A DNA stretch of 33,632 bases from Pseudomonadota bacterium (GTDB lineage: Bacteria; Myxococcota_A; UBA796; GCA-2862545): the NCBI GenBank assembly GCA_947505245.1, contig CANNIZ010000052.1, forward strand, positions 1 to 33,632, given 5' to 3'. The notes beneath the pieces were generated by a model. That model was given only the letters and a program-made list of their open reading frames with translations. It ran no database searches and was not told the origin of the DNA. Made by a program: the position numbers and the translations under genes. The first letter of the stretch is position 1. The number at the start of each line of letters is the position of its first letter. This document shows, piece by piece, positions 27,442-33,632 of the stretch.

Positions 27442-28649
27442 GTCGACGTTCGGGTCGCCCGCTCCACGCTGGCCTTGTACCTCGTCGCGTGACGCTCCAA
27501 GAACCCCAGCGGCCCGCCGTCCAGGGCGACAGCACCGGTCGGGCACGCCCACCAGCACGCGAGGCACGACAAACAAGCGGCTGGATCGACGGTCCTCCCG
27601 ATCTGTGCGACGGGAAGTCCCGTTGGGCACACGTCCGCACACGCCGTACACCCGCCGCAGTCGTCCGACGTGCGGCGCACCCCCGTCACGCCGCCGTCTT
27701 CGAGCGTGTACACGTCCTGGACGATGTTCGCGCGGTAGGCCGCCTCGGCCACCACCGGCAGCGCGACGAGCGGCCGCACGAGGCGTTTCAACCACCGCAA
27801 TTCGCGGCGCTCCGACGCCACCGCGAGCCGGCTTCGCGCCGGGGCGGGCTCGAACACCCCGAGGCGGCTCACCCTCGGCTCCTCCACCGCCGGAAAGCGC
27901 GCGAGGTAGGGCACGCGCGCGGCGTCAAATCCCACGGCCGCCGCCGCTACGCGATCGACCGCGGGTGGGGAACGCCCCGAGAACAACGCCCCCAACCGTA
28001 CCGGTTCACCGTCACCCGGCCCGTTGCCCTGCATGCCGACCAACGCGTCCACCAGTACCAGGTGCGGCGGGGCCACGGCCCACAGCGCCGCGATGTTGCG
28101 GGCGAGGTCGCGGTGCACGACGCGCTTGTCCTGCGCCACGACGGTGCCGACGTGGTTCTTCATCGCACACGAGAGGCCCATCTCCGCGTGCGTCTTCAGC
28201 GTCGGAACGCTGACGCGCACCTGCGCGTCCATCCAGGTGCGCGCCACGCGTAGCCTGCCGTCGGGGAGGTCGACGTACACGCCCTCATCGCGGTTGAGAT
28301 CGACGATTCGGACGGGGTAGCGGTTCACCAGGTTGGCGACGCGAAGGCGCCGGAACACGTCGATGCCGCGCCGCTCCACCCCCACGTTCGGCCCGTCCGC
28401 CACCACCAGATCGCGCCGGCCGTCGTCGAGCAGCGCCTCGATCAAGGCGCAGATCACGCGCAGATCGGTCGAGTTCCCGGTCAACGCGTGAAGGTCGTTG
28501 TTCAGGTTGGGCTTGATCACGACCCGAAGCGCGCGATCGGACGGAAGCCCCGCCGCCGACACGACCTCGCGCACGGCCTCGCGCACCTCGCCGGGCGTCC
28601 AGGCGCGCCGTAGTTCTACGCGTTCATTGCCGACCTCGTAGCGTTCCAA
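27438..28649 (-). CDS. DUF362 domain protein with C-terminal 2x[4Fe-4S] ferredoxin domain
   Basis: The 403-aa protein has an N-terminal DUF362 domain with V-V-I-K-P-N-L-N, D-G-P-N-V-G, V-P-T-L-K-T-H and the following C-A-M-K-N motif. A bacterial-ferredoxin domain carries C331-x2-C334-x2-C337-x3-C341-P and C359-x2-C362-x2-C365-x3-C369-P, two full [4Fe-4S] sites. It is a probable cytoplasmic redox protein; the substrate is unknown. There is no in-frame ATG near the N-terminus. The start is TTG 28649, with GAGG 7 nt upstream. It is divergent from the GT4 gene across 35 bp. Its stop shares CTAG with the kinase stop. Confidence 0.85.
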   Translation of the reverse strand: MERYEVGNERVELRRAWTPGEVREAVREVVSAAGLPSDRALRVVIKPNLNNDLHALTGNSTDLRVICALIEALLDDGRRDLVVADGPNVGVERRGIDVFRRLRVANLVNRYPVRIVDLNRDEGVYVDLPDGRLRVARTWMDAQVRVSVPTLKTHAEMGLSCAMKNHVGTVVAQDKRVVHRDLARNIAALWAVAPPHLVLVDALVGMQGNGPGDGEPVRLGALFSGRSPPAVDRVAAAAVGFDAARVPYLARFPAVEEPRVSRLGVFEPAPARSRLAVASERRELRWLKRLVRPLVALPVVAEAAYRANIVQDVYTLEDGGVTGVRRTSDDCGGCTACADVCPTGLPVAQIGRTVDPAACLSCLACWWACPTGAVALDGGPLGFLERHATRYKASVERATRTST

Positions 28650-28684
28650 CCGCCGTCCTCGTCGCTCATGGTATCGTACCGGGC
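28650..28684. promoter_or_regulatory. 35-bp divergent start region
   Basis: The DUF362 and GT4 genes start back to back 35 bp apart with TTG and GTG starts. The space is too small for two separate promoters, so each promoter must overlap the other's leader or coding start. No clear box is seen. Confidence 0.35.
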
Positions 28685-29755
28685 GTGAAACTGCTGATGG
28701 TCGCGCGAAGGTTCCCGCCAGACGTCAAGTCGGGGACCGAGACGGTGTTCGGGAACCTCTACGAGCGTGCCCGGGCGCAGTACGACGTGCGGCTCGTCAC
28801 GGGGTGGATCCACGATCGTGGGCTGATCCCGAGCGAGGCGCTGGGCGTGGATCTGCGCGGGACGCGTTTTGGCCACTCCCACGCGCTGATCGCGCGGGCC
28901 GCGTGGAGCGAGGCGCGCGCGTTCCGGCCCGACGTGGTGCTGTCGAACACCATCGAGGTGCCGCTGTTTGCCGCGCCCACGGCGATCGTCGTCCACGATC
29001 TGAACTTCGGCCGCGCCGATCGGCACGCCGGCGACGTGCTGCGCCGCACGTTCTACCGCTGGCGTTGCAGCCGAGCGCAGGTGATCGTGTCGCCGTCCCG
29101 CGCCACCCGCGACGCCCTCGTACGAATCGGCGTGGACCCCGACCGCATCGAGGTCATCCACAATGGCGTCGACACCGAGAGGTTCCGGCCGCCTGACCCC
29201 TCCGAGGTCCGCCCTCGAGATGGAATCGTGGTGCTGTGCCCCGGGCGGATCCTCGCGGGTAAGGGCCAACACGTCGCGATCGACGCCGTGGCGCGCCTGA
29301 CCACCGCCGAGAAGGCACGCGTGCGGCTCGTGATCGCCGGCACCGTCTCGGACCCGGTCTACTTCGCCCAGCTGAAGGTGCACGCGCGCGGCCAGCCCGT
29401 GACGTTCGCCACCGACGTGGACGACCTCGCGGCCTACTACCGCGACTGCGACCTCGTCGTGTTCCCCACGCTCATGCGCGAGGGCTTCGGCTACGCGGCC
29501 GTGGAGGGCATGGCGTCTGGCCGCCCTGTGATCTGGACGGATCAGGCCGCGACCCGCGAGGCCACAGGCGGCATCGGGTACCCCGTCCCGCCCGACAATC
29601 CGAGCGCCCTCCGCGAAATCATCCGTCGCAGGCTGGAAGATCCCGCACCGTTCGACCACGCCGGCGCAGAGGGGCGCGCGTTCGTGGTGCGTTGGTACGG
29701 CTGGGATCGCGTGTGGGCGGGCTACCAGCGCGTGCTGAGCCGCCTCGTCACGTAA
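28685..29755 (+). CDS. GT4-family glycosyltransferase
   Basis: The 356-aa GT-B enzyme transfers a sugar from an NDP-sugar, probably to a lipid-linked or envelope glycan in the cytoplasm. Visible features are the N-terminal L-L-M-V-A-R-R-F-P-P-D with a following S-G-T-E, then S-P-S-R-A-T-R-D-A-L, I-H-N-G-V-D-T-E-R-F, P-G-R-I-L-A-G-K-G and the E266-x7-E274 motif in E-G-F-G-Y-A-A-V-E-G-M-A-S-G. The start is GTG 28685. It ends in an 8-nt convergent overlap with the TPR-like gene. Donor and acceptor cannot be told. Confidence 0.9.
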   Translation: MKLLMVARRFPPDVKSGTETVFGNLYERARAQYDVRLVTGWIHDRGLIPSEALGVDLRGTRFGHSHALIARAAWSEARAFRPDVVLSNTIEVPLFAAPTAIVVHDLNFGRADRHAGDVLRRTFYRWRCSRAQVIVSPSRATRDALVRIGVDPDRIEVIHNGVDTERFRPPDPSEVRPRDGIVVLCPGRILAGKGQHVAIDAVARLTTAEKARVRLVIAGTVSDPVYFAQLKVHARGQPVTFATDVDDLAAYYRDCDLVVFPTLMREGFGYAAVEGMASGRPVIWTDQAATREATGGIGYPVPPDNPSALREIIRRRLEDPAPFDHAGAEGRAFVVRWYGWDRVWAGYQRVLSRLVT

Positions 29756-31082
29756 GTCCGAACTTCTCGATCTCGTCGATCGTGCGGTGGCGCGGCCCGA
29801 GGACCGTCGCGGCGATGTGCCTCGCAGGCATCAGGACGTCGCGCGCCGCGATGCGATCCCGCTCCTTGACGAGGTCTTTCGCGACCGCGATCCACAGATC
29901 CACGAGCTGTTCGACGGCGAATTTGGTCTGCCAGGCCTCGTCACCGAGCGAGCTCCGAAGCAGCTTCGCTGCGGGTTCCAGCCAGCCGAGGGCCTCATCC
30001 CGCCGACCCGCCTGCGCCACCAAATGTCCGAGCTGGGCATAGCGCAGCGCGACCTCGGGGCTCTCCTCCCCGTGTTGCCAACGCTCGAGCTCGAGCGCCT
30101 CGAGCAGCAGCCCCTCGGCCTCGACGGGGCGCCCTCGGTTCAACATCATGCGCGACCACACCGTGATCCGCGCGGCGAGCTCGGGGTGGGGTTCGTCATC
30201 GGTGGAGGAGGCGCGCGTCCAGCGCACCGACTCGTCGACGAGCCGCGTGGCCTCCTCGATCGCGCCGACAGATTCGAGCGCCGCGCCGAGCTGGAACGCG
30301 ATCGACGCGCGGCTCTCGGCGTCCCCGCCCACGACCGAGGCGTCGTACAGCCCGCGCAGCACGGGGATGGCTTCGGCGTCGCGTCCGAGCGATCCGAGGA
30401 TCACCGCGATCGTGCGACCCCGCGCGACCGTGCGGGGGTCGGTCACGCCGTAGGCCTCGCCGTACCGCTTCCAAGCCTCCCAGAGGAACGGCAACGCCTC
30501 CTCAGTTTCGCCGCGGCGAACCTTGAGCTCACCCAACTGCGCGGCGACGTAGCCGGTCTGGTTCGGCGCCGACTCCCGGAGGATGTCGAGCGCTTGTTCG
30601 AGGAGCTTCTCAGCCCGCAGCGGGGCGCTCCGACGCAGCTGGTGCAGCGCGAACAGCTGGCAGGTCACTGCAAGGCGTGGATCCCGCCCGCCGCTCACCC
30701 GCGACAGTCCATCGTAGGCGCGCTCGAGGAAGGTCCCCGCCTCCTCGAGGCGATTCGCGCGATCGAGCAGCGCCCCCAAGGCCGCCACCTCCATCAACGC
30801 GTCCGGGTGCTCCGGACCGAGGCGCAGCGTCCGCAGGCGCACCAGCTCGCGGGTGAGCGCGTAGGCCGCGCGCAGGTTCCCGAGCCCCTGCAGATGCTCG
30901 CGCAGGTTGACGAGCAGGGTCTCCCCCTGCTGCACCTCCGAGCCGTGGACGACGCGCCAGTCGGCGGGCATCGCCGCGAGCACGTCCGTCCACCACCCTT
31001 GCAGGCCGGTGTCCGTGAACAGTTGGGCCCCACCGTCGACGAACAGGGCTTCGACGAGGCGGGTGGCGGCGGTCGGATCCAC
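29748..31082 (-). CDS. Tetratricopeptide-like repeat protein
   Basis: A 444-aa cytoplasmic helical protein made of TPR-like units with A/L-x-x-A, G-x-x-x-E-A and A-L-x-L/W patterns across most of its length, for example R-G-E-T-E-E-A-L and G-R-D-A-E-A-I. The spacing resembles the Kinesin-light-chain-like TPRs often found in Myxococcota kinases and adaptors, but no kinase or other catalytic domain is present. The start is GTG 31082 with a strong GGAGGA site. The N-terminus (M-D-P-T-A-A-T-R-L-V-E-A-L-F-V-D) is unrecognised. It is probably a protein-interaction scaffold. Confidence 0.8.
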   Translation of the reverse strand: MDPTAATRLVEALFVDGGAQLFTDTGLQGWWTDVLAAMPADWRVVHGSEVQQGETLLVNLREHLQGLGNLRAAYALTRELVRLRTLRLGPEHPDALMEVAALGALLDRANRLEEAGTFLERAYDGLSRVSGGRDPRLAVTCQLFALHQLRRSAPLRAEKLLEQALDILRESAPNQTGYVAAQLGELKVRRGETEEALPFLWEAWKRYGEAYGVTDPRTVARGRTIAVILGSLGRDAEAIPVLRGLYDASVVGGDAESRASIAFQLGAALESVGAIEEATRLVDESVRWTRASSTDDEPHPELAARITVWSRMMLNRGRPVEAEGLLLEALELERWQHGEESPEVALRYAQLGHLVAQAGRRDEALGWLEPAAKLLRSSLGDEAWQTKFAVEQLVDLWIAVAKDLVKERDRIAARDVLMPARHIAATVLGPRHRTIDEIEKFGLT

Positions 31083-31169
31083 GCTTCCTCCGGGTCCTCG
31101 GGCGGACCGCGGCGGAAACGTACCACACGGCGTTCACGCGGCGTTCACATCCGCGGGTGACTCTGCGCC
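31083..31169. promoter_or_regulatory. Divergent promoter region with direct repeat
   Basis: 87 bp between the TPR-like gene (-) and the phosphoesterase (+). It contains two copies of CGGCGTTCAC (31128-31137 and 31139-31148), 11 bp apart, one helical turn, which could be a regulator site. No clear -35/-10 pair is seen. Confidence 0.4.
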
Positions 31170-31931
31170 ATGACCTCACGCTACGGCTTTCATCCCCCAC
31201 GAGTCACCCACCTCGTCCTCCCGTTCCCCGGGATCGACCGGCCCCGGCGCGTGGTCCACCTGACGGACCTGCACCTCGCCTACACGACCCCGCTTCAGAT
31301 CCTCCGCGACGCCGTAGCGCTCGCGAACGCGGCGCGTCCTGACCTCGTCGTGCTCACCGGCGACTACGTGGGCTATGCAGCGAATCGGCTCGCCGACCTC
31401 GAAGCCGCGCTGCGCGCCCTCGACGCACCGGTCGTGGCTGTGCTCGGAAACCACGACCATTGGACGGACGCGCCCGCGATCGTGGGCGCGCTGGTCCGCG
31501 CGGACGTCGAGGTGCTCGTCAACTCCTGGACCGTCGCGGGTGGCGTGGCCGTGGTGGGCGTCGACGACGGCGTCACCGGGCGCGCGAACCCGGTAGAGGC
31601 GACGCGAGGACGGCCCCCCGGACCCGCCCTCGGCCTCTCGCACGACCCGGAGGTGGCGCCCGACCTGTGGTCGCAGGACGTCCCGATCGTCCTCTCGGGC
31701 CACACCCACGCCGGGCAGGTTCACTTCGGCCCCCTCACTTCAGGACTCCACCGCGCCGTCCTCGGCCGTCGCTTCGTGGCCGGCCTGTACACGACCCCTC
31801 GCGGCACCGTGTTCGTGAACGCGGGGGTCGGCGCGTCCGGCGTGCCATTTCGCCTCGGCGACGGGGCCCACCGCGAGGTCGCCGTGATCGATCTGCTGCC
31901 GTCACATGCAAACCACCGCGCCATCGTTTAG
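31170..31931 (+). CDS. Metallophosphoesterase
   Basis: The 253-aa calcineurin-like phosphoesterase has the full metal-ligand set: D33-L-H35, G-D65-Y, G-N94-H95-D-H, H158 in L-S-H-D-P and G-H178-T-H180-A-G-Q. The length and the R-V-V-H-L-T-D-L-H start match the YaeI/COG1408 type, but no N-terminal membrane anchor is visible, so it is probably cytoplasmic. The substrate is unknown. ATG 31170 starts directly after the divergent region. The radical SAM gene follows 27 nt downstream and is probably co-transcribed. Confidence 0.9.
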   Translation: MTSRYGFHPPRVTHLVLPFPGIDRPRRVVHLTDLHLAYTTPLQILRDAVALANAARPDLVVLTGDYVGYAANRLADLEAALRALDAPVVAVLGNHDHWTDAPAIVGALVRADVEVLVNSWTVAGGVAVVGVDDGVTGRANPVEATRGRPPGPALGLSHDPEVAPDLWSQDVPIVLSGHTHAGQVHFGPLTSGLHRAVLGRRFVAGLYTTPRGTVFVNAGVGASGVPFRLGDGAHREVAVIDLLPSHANHRAIV

Positions 31932-31958
31932 AATGGTCGGCCGCCCTGGAGACTCCTA

Positions 31959-33191
31959 ATGCGTCGCACGCCAATCCCGTTCGTGAAGCGCCTGTTCGGC
32001 AATGCGATCCGCGCCCGATTGAGCGACGACAAGATGAGCAAGCCCCTCGTGGCGTCGCTTTACATCACGACGAAGTGCAACTTCCGCTGCACCTACTGCG
32101 ACGACGGCACCGGCACGTTGTACCCGGACGTTCCGGAGACGCACCGCATGGAGACCGAGCAGGCCAAGCAGGTCATCTCGATCATGGCCAAGGTGACGCC
32201 CGGCTTCAACGTCACCGGTGGCGAGCCCACCATGCGCAAGGACATCGTCGAGCTGTACGAGCACATCCACGCCCAGGGCTTCTACCCCATCACGTTGAAC
32301 ACCAACGCCTCGCTGCTCGAGCGCTACAAGAAGGTCATGCACTACATCGACTGGCTGGTCGTCAGCGTCGATGCCGTGAACCCCGAGCGGTTCGACGAAT
32401 TGATCGACGTAGGCAAGGGTGGCCAGGCTGTAAAGGTCATGGCCAACCTTGAGATGAGTCGCGAATACAAGAAGGAGCACAAGCTCCCGTTCGAGACGAT
32501 GATCAACTCGGTCATCACGCCCGAGACGATCGACGACGCCTGGGAGGTCTTCGAATATTGCATCGCGAACCGGTACATGTGGAGCCCGATGGGCCACGTG
32601 AACGGCAAGTACCCGAACGCCGGCTTGATCGACAACCCGCGCTGGGTCGAGCTTATGAACGAGGTCATCCGCGCAAAGAAACAGGGCGCCTGGGTGTACG
32701 GGAACCTGCGTTCGCTGCGGATCATGCGCGATTTTACGCGGTACGAGTGCTACCCAACCACGCGCCCCATCGTGTACCCGAACGGCGACCTGCTCTACCC
32801 GTGTGGCCCGTTCCAGACGCGCGCAGCGAACCTGCTCGAGGTCGGGGACTACCAGAAGGCCCTCACCATCGGCATCAACAAACACGGCCCCGTGCCCGTT
32901 TGCGACAACCGCTGCCACGTCGGTTGCTACTCGGAGGCGTCCACGCTCATCGAGCAGCCGTCGCTCATGGTGATGGAAGCTGCGCGCTGGCTGTCGCCGT
33001 ACAAGTACGTCACGATCAACAAGCCCGCTCGTCACGCCCCCATGGTGCCGCCGAAGATGAACGACTTCCGCGATCTGCTCGCGCTGCCGCCCGAAGAGAT
33101 CCGCGAGATGCGCGCCCAGGGACGCCTCGAGAACGACTTCACGTCGCGCATCCGCATCCGCGAGATCGCGGAGCCGCTCGCCGCCCGGTAG
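31959..33191 (+). CDS. Radical SAM protein with SPASM-like C-terminus
   Basis: The 410-aa enzyme has the [4Fe-4S]/SAM motif C40-x3-C44-x2-C47 and G-G-E-P at 87-90. A C-terminal Cys set (C264, C282, C315, C319, C323) suggests auxiliary cluster binding, as in SPASM/twitch enzymes. It probably acts on a peptide or small molecule; the substrate is unknown and no small precursor peptide gene was seen beside it. ATG 31959 has GGAG 7 nt upstream. It follows the phosphoesterase by 27 nt. Confidence 0.85.
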   Translation: MRRTPIPFVKRLFGNAIRARLSDDKMSKPLVASLYITTKCNFRCTYCDDGTGTLYPDVPETHRMETEQAKQVISIMAKVTPGFNVTGGEPTMRKDIVELYEHIHAQGFYPITLNTNASLLERYKKVMHYIDWLVVSVDAVNPERFDELIDVGKGGQAVKVMANLEMSREYKKEHKLPFETMINSVITPETIDDAWEVFEYCIANRYMWSPMGHVNGKYPNAGLIDNPRWVELMNEVIRAKKQGAWVYGNLRSLRIMRDFTRYECYPTTRPIVYPNGDLLYPCGPFQTRAANLLEVGDYQKALTIGINKHGPVPVCDNRCHVGCYSEASTLIEQPSLMVMEAARWLSPYKYVTINKPARHAPMVPPKMNDFRDLLALPPEEIREMRAQGRLENDFTSRIRIREIAEPLAAR

Positions 33192-33232
33192 CGCGCCCGA
33201 TCGTCCGTCAAAGCAGCGTGAATCCATACCGC

Positions 33233-33251
33233 CAGCGGTCAAGGACCGCTG
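33233..33251 (+). terminator. Candidate terminator hairpin after the radical SAM gene
   Basis: CAGCGGTC (33233-33240), loop AAG, GACCGCTG (33244-33251): a perfect 8-bp stem 41 nt after the stop. The following bases are AGTCCATG with no T-run, so an intrinsic terminator is only possible, not clear. Confidence 0.35.
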
Positions 33252-33385
33252 AGTCCATGCTCGGCCATCGACCGGCCGTCGCGCCAATGAGCGAACGCCA
33301 TCTTTCCCGGCCGACGGCGCATCGGACGGGCTCCACACGCGGATTGGCGAGGCCTTGACCGGCTGGCGCGCGGAGTGGCGGTGCG

Positions 33386-33425
33386 TTGACCGCTGCGGCG
33401 CCAAGTGCAGCGCCACGGCGGTCAA
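33386..33425. repeat. Long imperfect hairpin
   Basis: TTGACCGC (33386-33393) pairs with GCGGTCAA (33418-33425), then GGCGC (33397-33401) with GCGCC (33410-33414), around the 8-nt loop 33402-33409. A three-base mismatch separates the two stems. Confidence 0.6.
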
Positions 33426-33632
33426 GGCGCAGTGGCCCTATGGAGCGTTGAACTCGACGTGCAGCGTGCTGGTGTAAACGCTCAGGAGGTTTATCGGCAT
33501 TCCGGTTGAGGCGCTCCAAGGCGCGTGTTCGACGGTCTGAACGCGCGGCGAACAAGTTTGTAGCGGCCTCCGTGCGGGCCGATCGGCAATCGATGCGTTG
33601 AAAGTAGGCGAGCGGGGTCGGCAACGAGGCCG

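Larger units (their letters stand above)
33192..33632. other. Gene-poor 3' end of window with inverted repeats
   Basis: No convincing gene. A 138-aa minus-strand frame (33208-33624) is Arg/Ala-rich, has no recognisable motif and is probably a GC-driven open frame. Several short inverted repeats built around GGTCAAGG/CCTTGACC lie at 33237-33244, 33353-33362, 33386-33395 and 33420-33427. Confidence 0.5.

Noticed and set aside
33208..33624. 138-aa minus-strand frame
   Set aside because: No recognisable motif, Arg/Ala-rich composition, and it overlaps the inverted-repeat hairpins.

Overview
The window is about 33.6 kb of very GC-rich DNA with compact gene packing: GTGA and ATGA overlaps, and convergent genes that share or abut stop codons. 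Several features point to Myxococcota (formerly Deltaproteobacteria): a MopE-type metal-binding-repeat surface protein with a MYXO-CTERM-like tail, a Ser/Thr kinase with a C-terminal membrane anchor, and a DUF4157-associated giant toxin-like protein. No rRNA, tRNA, CRISPR array or intact insertion sequence was seen.

Region 1 (2-10986, + strand) is the most unusual part. A giant protein that is 5'-truncated by the window edge carries the helical scaffold domain typical of DUF4157/eCIS-core-associated proteins. It then has two modules that begin alike, an ADP-ribosyl-cyclase/NADase-like segment, and a conserved C-terminal tail. Behind it are three copies of a two-gene unit, here called A-B. A is a Cys-rich, probably zinc-binding N-terminus plus alpha-helical repeats. 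B is a helical protein of about 200-230 aa. In each unit B overlaps A by four bases. Between units 1 and 2 lies a headless relic of a second toxin tail. Unit 2 has a truncated A and unit 3 a frameshifted A. The order is T - A1B1 - tail relic - deltaA2 B2 - A3(frameshift) B3 - DUF1648 membrane protein. This resembles the decayed toxin-cassette/immunity arrays of polymorphic toxin systems. The function of A and B is inferred from context and has not been shown.

Region 2 (10987-19348, - strand) reads mdh, then an intrinsic terminator, then two paralogous polytopic GT-C-like glycosyltransferases with large soluble C-terminal parts, then a secreted thioredoxin-octaheme cytochrome c fusion. The last three genes overlap by 4 nt and look translationally coupled.

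Region 3 (19410-27441, + strand) holds a metallo-beta-lactamase-fold protein that seems to lack its metal ligands, the 1961-aa secreted beta-helix/MopE-repeat protein, and a membrane-anchored Ser/Thr kinase.

Region 4 (27438-33191) has a DUF362/ferredoxin protein (-), a GT4 glycosyltransferase (+), a tetratricopeptide-like protein (-), a metallophosphoesterase (+) and a radical SAM/SPASM-like enzyme (+). The last 440 bases hold no convincing gene but contain inverted repeats.
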